Program-made: the position numbers and the translations under genes
Shown here: positions 20,597 to 28,260 of the stretch, piece after piece
Layout of the letters: every line of letters begins with the position of its first letter
How positions within the stretch are numbered: the stretch's first letter is position 1
The notes under the pieces: generated by a model
The model's database searches: none
The model's input: the letters and a program-made list of their open reading frames with translations, nothing else
Told to the model about the DNA's origin: nothing
Assembly (NCBI GenBank): GCA_040752635.1
Contig: JBFMGS010000010.1
Span: 1-50,604, forward strand
From: JBFMGS01 sp040752635
GTDB lineage: Bacteria; Bacillota; SHA-98; UBA4971
Length of the DNA: 50,604 nt
Reading direction: 5' to 3'

Positions 20597-21594
20597 CTTA
20601 TTTGCACGGGTGGCCTCGCGTGAAAAACAGTGCAATCGAGCTCGATGATCTAGACAAAACCATACTTGCTTACCTGCAACGCGACGGTAGGATCCCCTAC
20701 ACTTCCATTGCTGAGGTGCTGGGAGTATCCAGTGGGACGATCCGGAGGCGCGCCAAGCGGCTTGAGGATGAAGGGTACCTGCAAATCGTCGGCGTTGCAG
20801 ACCCTTTCCGCACCGGCATTGACACGGTAATCTTCTTCTCGCTGAAAGTCCAGCGCGCCTGCATCAAACAAGTTATGGAAGAGTTATCCAAGCTGGACGA
20901 GGTGTATTACGCTGCTTACGCCACCGGTGCTTTCGACGTCATTGGGATCGCAATGTTCCGCTCCCGCCGCGACTTGCTTCGCTTCATGGACAAGGATCTG
21001 AGCGCCGTAAAGGGGATTAGAGAGACCGACGTGGCGCTTTTGTTGGAAATCCGCAAGCAGACTTACGACTGGGCGCCCTGGGGAGAGAACATTGATAATG
21101 AAACAGAGAAGTGCAAGTCTCCTTCCACCGCTGGCGGACTAGAGAGACAGTTGGATGAGGTAGATAAGGAGATCATCCGGTACCTTCAGGTGGACGGGAG
21201 GTGTTCTTTCGCCGAAATCGCAGCCAGGCTCCATCTAACCGAGCGCACGATAAGGCGCCGGGCGTCCGAGTTGCGGCAGGCGGGAATCCTTCGAATCGTG
21301 GGGGTAACTAACCCCTTCCGTGTCGGGATGAACACCGTGGCCGTCGTGGGAGTCAGAGTGGACCGGCAGAACATAAGTGAGATATTAAGCCGATTATGTT
21401 CACTGCGGGAAATACGCTACGTTGCCCTCAGTACCGGAGTCTATGATCTGATTTTCGAGGCCGTTCTCCCCACCAATTCTGATCTAAAAGACTTTCTCGT
21501 AGACCGCCTGTCGCAGATCGAAGGGATAGTACAGACGGATACTTCTCTAGTTCTGGAGATTCGCAAGCAGAAGTACTCTTGGGGTACAGGTTAG
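20593..21594 (+). CDS. Tandem-duplicated Lrp/AsnC-family regulator
   Basis: 333 residues holding two full Lrp units. Residues 17-160 and 187-330 each carry a helix-turn-helix (DLDKTILAYLQRDGR and EVDKEIIRYLQVDGR), a GVADPFRTG / GVTNPFRVG linker and a ligand-binding RAM domain ending LEIRKQ-x-Y-x-W. The offset between copies is a constant 170 residues, with a short hydrophilic linker at about 163-186. Lrp proteins sense amino acids or related ligands, so local control of this block is likely. ATG 20593 overlaps the M24 stop (ATGA); GTG 20620 is an alternative start with GGGTGG upstream. Confidence 0.88.
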   Translation: MTYLHGWPRVKNSAIELDDLDKTILAYLQRDGRIPYTSIAEVLGVSSGTIRRRAKRLEDEGYLQIVGVADPFRTGIDTVIFFSLKVQRACIKQVMEELSKLDEVYYAAYATGAFDVIGIAMFRSRRDLLRFMDKDLSAVKGIRETDVALLLEIRKQTYDWAPWGENIDNETEKCKSPSTAGGLERQLDEVDKEIIRYLQVDGRCSFAEIAARLHLTERTIRRRASELRQAGILRIVGVTNPFRVGMNTVAVVGVRVDRQNISEILSRLCSLREIRYVALSTGVYDLIFEAVLPTNSDLKDFLVDRLSQIEGIVQTDTSLVLEIRKQKYSWGTG

Positions 21595-21709
21595 GTGCCC
21601 CGGAAAGCCGATGAATAAGACACGACGAGGGGAGGGCTGCGATTCTTAATATCTGTCTCAAGGATTTCTGTTGGGTGGCGTGTCAACCTTGGCTGCCGGT
21701 TGTTGCGAG

Positions 21710-21725
21710 AGAACCGGCCGGTTCT
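21710..21725. promoter_or_regulatory. Perfect 16-bp palindrome upstream of the second binding protein
   Basis: AGAACCGG-CCGGTTCT, perfectly self-complementary, 43 bp before the next start codon and 115 bp after the Lrp-like stop. It is a candidate operator, possibly for the adjacent Lrp-type regulator; no loop is present, so a terminator is unlikely. Confidence 0.45.
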
Positions 21726-21768
21726 TTGGGAAATGTGGACTATGAGTTAATCGCGAGGAGGTTAGAAA

Positions 21769-23451
21769 ATGATAAGCAACAAAACGTTAAGATCCATTGT
21801 TCTGGTAGCCTTTTGTCTTGTAAGCGTACTTGGAACAGCTGTTTTCGCGGCTAGCGATGCAGAGAGGGTCATTCGCCCTCTTTATATCTTGACTAGGCCG
21901 CAGGCTTCCTCGCCAGATGAGTTCGAGAGCGCTACGCTCATCGCAAATGCCATGAAGGAAGTCGGCATTGATGCCCGGGTCAAAGTAATGCCCTGGGAGC
22001 AGATGGCCGATCTAGTGTGGTATGAACGAACCAAATGGGATATGACAGGCTGGCAGATGACTGCCCGTCCAGAGCGTTTAGATCCCGACGAGTTCACTTA
22101 CAACTTATTCCATTCCAGCACCGCCGAAACCGGTTATAACTTTGTAGGGTACATCAACCCCGCGTACGATAAGGTTGCCGAACAACAGCGTGTTACCGTA
22201 GACCCCCAGAAGCGTAAAGAGCTCATCATGAAAGCCCAGCAGATCATAGCCGACGATGCGGTGTATGATTTCCTGGTACACCAGAAGATTGGGATCGTCT
22301 ATAACAACCAGGTGTTTGCGCCAGACTCCATCAAAGAGATGGCCGGCCTTGGCATCAAGAACTTCTGGACCTATATCTACGCCACTCCCGTCGGGGCGCA
22401 GAAGAGCATGATCTTGAACAGCAACGACACTGTTCAGGCGGTTAACCCGTTCTACATCAGCGGTACGGTGGATTCCTGGGTAACTGAGTTGATCTGGGAT
22501 CGGTTGATGCGCATGGGTATCGACGGCCTTCCGAAGCCCTGGGCGGCCGAGTCTGTCAAGTGGATAGCCGATGACCAGGTCAAAGTGGTCTTGCGGAAGG
22601 GCATGAAGTGGCATGACGGTAAGCCCGTGACTGCCGAGGATGTCAAGTTCTCCTTCGAGGCTCCCATGACCGGTGAGGTGCCGATGTACAAGCCATTTGT
22701 CAGCATTATAGACAAGATCGACATCGTAAACGTAAACACCCTCATTTTCAAACTCAAGAAGCCGTGGGCTGCTTTTGAGACTGCTTGCCTCGCGAAAATC
22801 AACATCGTCCCGAGGCACATATGGGAACCGATCCTAAAGGACTTGCAGCAAAAACCGGAGAACGCCGAAAGCTACCAAGAAAAGGTGCCGGTCGGGTCCG
22901 GGCCGTTCAAGTTCGGCAGCTGGAAGTTTTCTGAGGAAATCGTACTGGAAGCTAACAAGAGCCACTTCCAGGCTCCCAAGATCGAGAAATGGATCTGCCG
23001 CTTTATTCCCAACATGGAAGCAACCCTGGGTATGATCCAGAACGGCGAGATCAACTTCCTCGCTACTTATGTGGGTGACCCGCAGCTCCTGGAGCAGAAG
23101 GTGAAGGCGGACCCGAAGCTGACGATGGTATCCTCTGTCGACCTTGGGTACAGGTTCTTCGCCATGAACCTCCGGAGGCCTCCGTTTAACGATGTCGCCT
23201 TCCGCAGAGCGGTTTTGGCCCTAACCGACCGCTGGTTGATCGTGGACGCCGTATGGAAGGGGTTTGCCGTGCCCGCCGACTCCGTGGTGTCCCCGGCGCT
23301 GGAATTCTGGAAGAACAAGAACCTCAACTACCCCGAGGGCGGGGTAGAGGAAGCAAAGAAGCTCCTGAAGGCTGCCGGTTACGAGTGGGATAGGAAGGGC
23401 AGGCTGATGTACCCGAAAGGGAAGAAAGAAGAGCTCGCTCCTGCATTCTAG
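21769..23451 (+). CDS. Peptide-binding protein, circularly permuted SBP_bac_5 fold
   Basis: 560 residues with a Sec signal peptide (cleavage near VFA-AS, residue 28). Block order is not canonical. Residues 33-208 match the normal C-terminal quarter: ANAMKEVGIDARVKVMPWE, WDMTGWQMTARPERLDPDEF, LFHSS, DPQKRKELIMKAQQIIADDA. Residues 212-560 match the normal N-terminal and middle parts: LIWDRLM, KWHDGKPVTAEDVKFSFE, VGSGPFKFGSW, MIQNGEINFL, DVAFRRAVLALTDRW, and the end EEAKKLLKAAGYEWD. The natural C-terminus runs straight into the natural N-terminus near residue 210. It precedes a full permease and ATPase set, so it is probably the working receptor. Confidence 0.9.
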   Translation: MISNKTLRSIVLVAFCLVSVLGTAVFAASDAERVIRPLYILTRPQASSPDEFESATLIANAMKEVGIDARVKVMPWEQMADLVWYERTKWDMTGWQMTARPERLDPDEFTYNLFHSSTAETGYNFVGYINPAYDKVAEQQRVTVDPQKRKELIMKAQQIIADDAVYDFLVHQKIGIVYNNQVFAPDSIKEMAGLGIKNFWTYIYATPVGAQKSMILNSNDTVQAVNPFYISGTVDSWVTELIWDRLMRMGIDGLPKPWAAESVKWIADDQVKVVLRKGMKWHDGKPVTAEDVKFSFEAPMTGEVPMYKPFVSIIDKIDIVNVNTLIFKLKKPWAAFETACLAKINIVPRHIWEPILKDLQQKPENAESYQEKVPVGSGPFKFGSWKFSEEIVLEANKSHFQAPKIEKWICRFIPNMEATLGMIQNGEINFLATYVGDPQLLEQKVKADPKLTMVSSVDLGYRFFAMNLRRPPFNDVAFRRAVLALTDRWLIVDAVWKGFAVPADSVVSPALEFWKNKNLNYPEGGVEEAKKLLKAAGYEWDRKGRLMYPKGKKEELAPAF

Positions 23452-23461
23452 GAAATGTCTG

Positions 23462-23500
23462 GAGGAGAGTGTAGCTCGGCCTCCGGGCTACATTCTCCTC
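23462..23500 (+). repeat. Stem-loop between binding protein and permease
   Basis: 14-bp stem (GAGGAGAGTGTAGC with GCTACATTCTCCTC, one G-T pair) and an 11-nt loop, 10 bp after the binding-protein stop. There is no T tract. It probably stabilises the upstream message or reduces downstream transcription. Confidence 0.7.
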
Positions 23501-23534
23501 GTTCCGCAAAACGCCGGTAGAGAGGAGGAACGTG

Positions 23535-24524
23535 GTGAGGGTCAACTGGAAGTTCTTTGCAAAACGATTCGGTCAGATGCTCTTGACCTTGTGGATTATT
23601 GCTACCATTCTCTTTTTCATCTTCCGGTTGATGCCCGGTAACCCCCTGGTGGCCTATATTGATCCCACTTTCACTCAAGAGCAGCAGGAAATTCTCATGA
23701 GGCAGTTCGGGTTGGATAAGCCTTTGTGGCAGCAGTATTTTGTCTACCTGGGTAACCTGCTGCAAGGAGAATTTGGAGATTCCTTTTTCTATAAGGACTC
23801 AGTCGTCGATGTGGTTTCGAAGGTCCTCCCGAACACCTTGTACCTCATGCTCCTGTCGCTTGTAGTCGCCTACGTGATTGGCGTACTGGGCGGAATCGTC
23901 CTTGCGTGGCGGCGAGGAGAGAAGATCGAGACGGTGGGAATCGTATTTACCCTGTTTACCAGGGCGGCCCCGCAGTTCTGGGTAGGCATGATCCTGCTGG
24001 CTGTATTCTCCTTCAAACTAAACTGGTTTCCGTCGGGAGGGTCTTCACCTGCCGGTGTTGTCTACTCGTCGGAGCTGGCCAAATTGTTATCACCATCCTT
24101 TTGGCACCACCTGTTCCTGCCTGCGTTAACCCTTGCTATCTACCTGCTCGGGCTTCCACTTCTGCTCATGCGCTCCAGTATGCTGGATGTCTTGGGCGAA
24201 GCTTATGTGGACATGGCGATGATGAGAGGACTGAGTGAGAGGCGTGTCATGTTCAAGTACGCCGCCAGGAATGCGGCACTGCCGGTGGTGACTGCGATGG
24301 CGGTTGGCGTCGGTTACGCGGTCGGCGGCAATGTGGTTGTCGAGACGGTGTTCAGCTGGCCCGGGCTGGGAAGGCTGCTTGTGAAAGCCGTGTCGGCCAG
24401 CGATTACCCTCTTTCACAGGGTGCCTTCATCCTGATTGCGGCCGTCATGGTGTTTATGAACTTCGTCGCCGATATTCTCTACAGCCTGTTGGATCCGCGA
24501 GTGAGTCTCGACGGCAGGGGGTAA
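23535..24524 (+). CDS. Peptide ABC transporter permease, DppB type
   Basis: 329 residues, six hydrophobic helices. It shows FRLMPGNPLVAYIDP, FGLDKPLWQQYFVYLGNLLQGEFG, the EAA loop AYVDMAMMRGLSERRVMFKYAARN and the ending LLDPRVSLDGRG. GTG 23535 lies 6 nt after GGAGG; the GTG just before it (23532) is also possible. It forms the channel with the next gene, which starts 4 bp after its stop. Confidence 0.93.
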   Translation: MRVNWKFFAKRFGQMLLTLWIIATILFFIFRLMPGNPLVAYIDPTFTQEQQEILMRQFGLDKPLWQQYFVYLGNLLQGEFGDSFFYKDSVVDVVSKVLPNTLYLMLLSLVVAYVIGVLGGIVLAWRRGEKIETVGIVFTLFTRAAPQFWVGMILLAVFSFKLNWFPSGGSSPAGVVYSSELAKLLSPSFWHHLFLPALTLAIYLLGLPLLLMRSSMLDVLGEAYVDMAMMRGLSERRVMFKYAARNAALPVVTAMAVGVGYAVGGNVVVETVFSWPGLGRLLVKAVSASDYPLSQGAFILIAAVMVFMNFVADILYSLLDPRVSLDGRG

Positions 24525-24528
24525 TCAT

Positions 24529-25416
24529 GTGAAGACGAACTGGATTGGTTTGGTGAAAAGTGGGCTGGTTGGTATGTACAGGTTCCTGAAGCAAGATAGA
24601 TTTGCCATGGTTGGGGCGATCATCTACCTTCTGCTCATTCTGCTCGCCATCTTTGCCCCCTACATTGCCCCTTACGACCCGCACCAGATGATCAGGGAAG
24701 GCGGTCAACTCGCGTACAACCGCCTCCCTTCCGCCCAGTTCCTGCTCGGGACTACCAACATGGGCAGGGACATCTTCTCACAGCTGGTTTATGGTGTCCG
24801 CCCTGCCCTCACAGTTGGGTTTAGTGCCGCTTTTTTCGTCGTGATACTGGGAACCCTCGTGGGGCTTATCGCAGGGTATTTCCGCGGATGGGTGGACAAC
24901 ATTCTGATGAGGTTGGCGGACGTTGTCTTCGGAGTGCCCTTTGAGCCTTTTGTCATAGTGCTGGTGGGGTTCCTGGGGCCGAGCGTTTGGAATATCGTTT
25001 TGGCCATGGCGCTCTTGCTCTGGCGGGACACTGCCAGGGTAATCCGGTCTCAGGTCTTGACGGTGCGAGAGCGGAGTTTTATCGAGGCTGCAAGGGTCTC
25101 AGGAGCGTCCCATCTGCGGATCATGTTTGTCTACATAGCGCCGAATATCTTGCCGCTCTCATTTCTTTACGGTTCGCTGGCGATTGGTTGGGCTATCCTG
25201 ACCGAGGCTGCCGTAAGTTTCTTGGGATTCGGAGACCCGGACGTCATCAGCTGGGGTTATATGCTGCACGATGCATATGTATCGCAGGCATTGTCCCGCG
25301 GCGCGTTTTACTGGTTCGTTCCCCCGGGCGTTCTCATCATGCTGGCGGTAATGGCCGGCTTCTACATCGGGCGGGGCTCGGAAGAAATCCTGCACCCGAG
25401 GCTGAAGAAAGTGTGA
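24529..25416 (+). CDS. Peptide ABC transporter permease, DppC type
   Basis: 295 residues with six helices. Markers are LGTTNMGRDIFSQLVYGVRPALTVG, FIEAARVSGASHLRIMFVYIAPN (EAA loop) and TEAAVSFLGFGDPDVISWGY. GTG 24529 follows CAGGGGG. The gene is tightly packed between its partner permease and the first ATPase gene (6-bp spacing). Confidence 0.93.
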   Translation: MKTNWIGLVKSGLVGMYRFLKQDRFAMVGAIIYLLLILLAIFAPYIAPYDPHQMIREGGQLAYNRLPSAQFLLGTTNMGRDIFSQLVYGVRPALTVGFSAAFFVVILGTLVGLIAGYFRGWVDNILMRLADVVFGVPFEPFVIVLVGFLGPSVWNIVLAMALLLWRDTARVIRSQVLTVRERSFIEAARVSGASHLRIMFVYIAPNILPLSFLYGSLAIGWAILTEAAVSFLGFGDPDVISWGYMLHDAYVSQALSRGAFYWFVPPGVLIMLAVMAGFYIGRGSEEILHPRLKKV

Positions 25417-25422
25417 CTGGAG

Positions 25423-26448
25423 ATGGGCGACGTGCCTTTGCTAGAGGTTAAAGATTTGAAGATCTATTACAGAACGACCCGAGGGCTCAGTAGAGCGGTG
25501 GACGGCATCTCCTTCAGTTTGGATCAGGGCAAGAGCATCGGGCTGGTAGGGGAAAGCGGCTGCGGCAAGAGCACCTCGGTGAGAGGAGTTATCCGAGTCC
25601 TGCCCCGCAATGCTTACATAGCCGGCGGTCAGGTCATTTTCGATGGCGAAGACCTGGTACGGTTGCCCGAAAGCCGAATGCGACAAATCCGCTGGAACAA
25701 GCTTTCGTTAATCCCTCAGGCTGCAATGGATTCTCTCAACCCGGTCTATCCTGTTCTGAGTCAGTTCGTGGAAGTGCTGTGCCTAAAAGGTGGTATGAAG
25801 CGAAAGGAGGCGGAAGAAAGGGCGAAGGAACTGTTTCACCTGGTCGGCCTTGACACCCGGCGTCTAAGTTGCTATCCCCATGAGTTTTCCGGCGGGATGA
25901 AACAACGGGCCGTAATCGCCTTAGCCCTTGCCTTGAACCCGAAACTTGTCATCGCTGACGAACCAGTGACCGCCCTTGACGTCATAGTACAAAGGCAGGT
26001 CCTGACGGAGTTGAAGAGACTCCGCAAAGAACTGGAGGTTTCGTTGGTGATGATCACGCATGACATCTCAGTGGTGGCGCAAACCTGTGACTCCATTGCG
26101 GTCATGTACGCCGGCAAGGTCGTGGAAAGGGGCACGGTCAGGCAGGTACTCAAGAATCCGGCCCATCCTTATACGATGGGATTGGAGAACGCGTTCCCCA
26201 ATCTGCGAAAGGCCCAGAAGACTCTCGTATCAATCGAAGGTTCGCCGCCTGATTTGACAGTGCCGCCAGCGGGCTGCTGTTTTGCCGAAAGATGTCCGTT
26301 CAAAGTGCCCCAATGTGTACAGAGAGAGCCGGAACTCATTGAGGTATCTCCTGGCCATCATTCTGCCTGCTTCCGTTTGAACGAGATTGAGCTCCTGCGC
26401 GGGAAGGCGAAGGAGGTGGAAATATGGCAGAGAGTAGCTACGTCGTAG
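25423..26448 (+). CDS. Peptide ABC transporter ATPase, DppD type
   Basis: 341 residues. Walker A is GESGCGKST, the Q-loop is near SLIPQAAMDSLNPV, the signature is FSGGMKQRA, Walker B is KLVIADEPVTALD, and the switch His is in MITHD. The C-terminal oligopeptide-transporter extension has the Cys cluster CCFAERCPFKVPQC and a further Cys near 316, as in DppD/OppD proteins that can bind an iron-sulfur cluster. It overlaps the next ATPase gene by 25 bp. Confidence 0.95.
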   Translation: MGDVPLLEVKDLKIYYRTTRGLSRAVDGISFSLDQGKSIGLVGESGCGKSTSVRGVIRVLPRNAYIAGGQVIFDGEDLVRLPESRMRQIRWNKLSLIPQAAMDSLNPVYPVLSQFVEVLCLKGGMKRKEAEERAKELFHLVGLDTRRLSCYPHEFSGGMKQRAVIALALALNPKLVIADEPVTALDVIVQRQVLTELKRLRKELEVSLVMITHDISVVAQTCDSIAVMYAGKVVERGTVRQVLKNPAHPYTMGLENAFPNLRKAQKTLVSIEGSPPDLTVPPAGCCFAERCPFKVPQCVQREPELIEVSPGHHSACFRLNEIELLRGKAKEVEIWQRVATS

Positions 26449-27485
26449 ATGTGCAGAACCTCACCAAGTACTTTCCTGTCCGGCAGGGATTGTTCCGCAG
26501 CAGGCATCAGGGCAGCGTCCTGAAAGCAGTTAACGGTGTGAGCTTTCAGCTGAAACGGGGTGAATCCCTGGGTCTCGCCGGTGAGAGTGGTTGCGGGAAG
26601 ACCACAACCGGGAAAATGCTTCTGAAGCTTTATGAACCAACAGGCGGCAGGTACTTTTTCAACGGCAAGGATATTACAGATATAACGGATAGGCGGACTC
26701 TAAAGGAGTTCAGGAAACAAGCACAGTTGGTGTTCCAGAACCCATTTGAAGCTCTGAATCCAAGGTTTACGGTTTTCCGTTCCATCGTGGAGCCGCTTAT
26801 CATCCACAACATCGGAAGCAAGGAGGAACGGGTGGACCTGGTCAAGCAGGCTTTGGAAAGGGTGCACCTGCGGCCGGCTGAGGCGTTCTTTGACAAGTAC
26901 CCGCATCAGATGAGCGGTGGACAGCTTCAAAGAGTTGTTCTGGCCCGGGCTCTCGTGGTTGACCCCATATTCATCGTCGCCGACGAGCCCGTTTCAATGC
27001 TTGACGTCTCTGTAAGGGCGGGCGTGTTGAACCTGATGAAAGAAGTAACGCAAAACATGCACCTGACTACGGTGTACATTTCGCACGATCTATCATTGAT
27101 CCAGTATCTCTGCGACTATACAGCCGTTATGTATCTGGGGCAAATCGTGGAAATCGGGTTGACCGAAAAAGTGCTGGAGAAACCGGAACACCCGTATACG
27201 CAGGCCCTGATTTCGGCATCGCCCGTACCTGATCCGGATTTCGAGGTGGAGGAAGTGAAGATAGGCGGCGGCGTGCCCAGCCCGATTGACTTGCCGTCCG
27301 GGTGCCTGTTCCAGGACCGTTGTCCATATGTTGAGCCGATCTGCCGGCAGGTTGAGCCAACTCTGCAGGAAATAGAGCCGGGACATTCAGTTAGATGCCA
27401 CATGGTCAACAGCAGCGCGTCGAGTCTAAAACGGGGAGGAATGCCGAATGAGGATTGTTTACGTTGTACCTGGAACCATGGATGA
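26424..27485 (+). CDS. Peptide ABC transporter ATPase, DppF type
   Basis: 353 residues. Walker A is GESGCGKTT, the signature is MSGGQLQRV, Walker B is PIFIVADEPVSMLD, and the switch His is in ISHD. The C-terminus has CLFQDRCPYVEPIC typical of DppF/OppF. Its 3' end overlaps the racemase gene by 38 bp. Together with the preceding ATPase it should power this transporter and perhaps also the permease pair at 15926-17803. Confidence 0.95.
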   Translation: MAESSYVVDVQNLTKYFPVRQGLFRSRHQGSVLKAVNGVSFQLKRGESLGLAGESGCGKTTTGKMLLKLYEPTGGRYFFNGKDITDITDRRTLKEFRKQAQLVFQNPFEALNPRFTVFRSIVEPLIIHNIGSKEERVDLVKQALERVHLRPAEAFFDKYPHQMSGGQLQRVVLARALVVDPIFIVADEPVSMLDVSVRAGVLNLMKEVTQNMHLTTVYISHDLSLIQYLCDYTAVMYLGQIVEIGLTEKVLEKPEHPYTQALISASPVPDPDFEVEEVKIGGGVPSPIDLPSGCLFQDRCPYVEPICRQVEPTLQEIEPGHSVRCHMVNSSASSLKRGGMPNEDCLRCTWNHG

Positions 27486-28200
27486 AAAAGAAATGGCAAG
27501 AAGAGGGAGTTTACTGCGGGAATGGGCCGCTTCCGGTGTCGAAGTGGACATTACCGGCGTGACGGAGGGGCCTGCGTCAATCGAGTCCATGTACGAGGAG
27601 TACCTCAGTATTCCGGCCACCGCGAAAAAGATCTTCGCTCTGGAACAAGAGGGGTACGACGCCGCTATTCTCGGCTGCGCCGGGGATCCTGGACTTGACG
27701 CCATGCGGGAGATAGCCTCAAGAATGCTGGTGGTTGGGCCCGGCGAGACAAGCATGGTGGTTGCCGCCATGCTTGGGTATCGTTTTTCCGTTCTGACCGT
27801 CATGGACAGCATGATCTCCAGCACTTATGAGCTGGCGCACAAAGCCGGTGTGGCGGCCAAGTTAGCTTCCGTCCGGGCGGTCAATGTCCCCGTTCTGGAG
27901 TTGGCCTTGAACAGAAAGGCTACCCTGGCAAAGATTATTAGTGTTGGCCGGGAAGCCATCGAAAAGGACAGGGCCCATGTCCTGGCCCTGGGGTGTATGT
28001 CGATGGGATTTCTCAACGTCGCGGAGGAAGTCCAGGAAGCCTTGGGCGTTCCGGTCGTAAACCCGTCCAAAGTCGCCTTGAAAATGGCTGAGGCCTTGGT
28101 GGGGGGGAATCTGTGTCACTCTAAGAAGGCGTTTGCGCTGCCGCCGAAACTGGCAGAGGGCAAGGTGAGCTCGCTAGACGAGCTGTGCGTCAAAAAGTAG
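27448..28200 (+). CDS. Asp/Glu/hydantoin racemase family protein
   Basis: 250 residues of the cofactor-independent two-cysteine racemase fold. The putative acid-base pair is C77 (AILGCAGDPG) and C183 (LALGCMSMGF), one in each lobe, as expected for an enzyme that takes a proton from one face of an alpha carbon and returns it on the other. The substrate could be aspartate, glutamate, a hydantoin or another amino-acid derivative. ATG 27448 follows GGGGAGG and lies within the end of the ATPase gene. No signal peptide, so cytoplasmic. Confidence 0.85.
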   Translation: MRIVYVVPGTMDEKEMARRGSLLREWAASGVEVDITGVTEGPASIESMYEEYLSIPATAKKIFALEQEGYDAAILGCAGDPGLDAMREIASRMLVVGPGETSMVVAAMLGYRFSVLTVMDSMISSTYELAHKAGVAAKLASVRAVNVPVLELALNRKATLAKIISVGREAIEKDRAHVLALGCMSMGFLNVAEEVQEALGVPVVNPSKVALKMAEALVGGNLCHSKKAFALPPKLAEGKVSSLDELCVKK

Positions 28201-28260
28201 GTTGCTATCTTAGTTGCGTTTTGGCATTGACCCAAACTTCAAACGTGGGAGGCATCTAAA

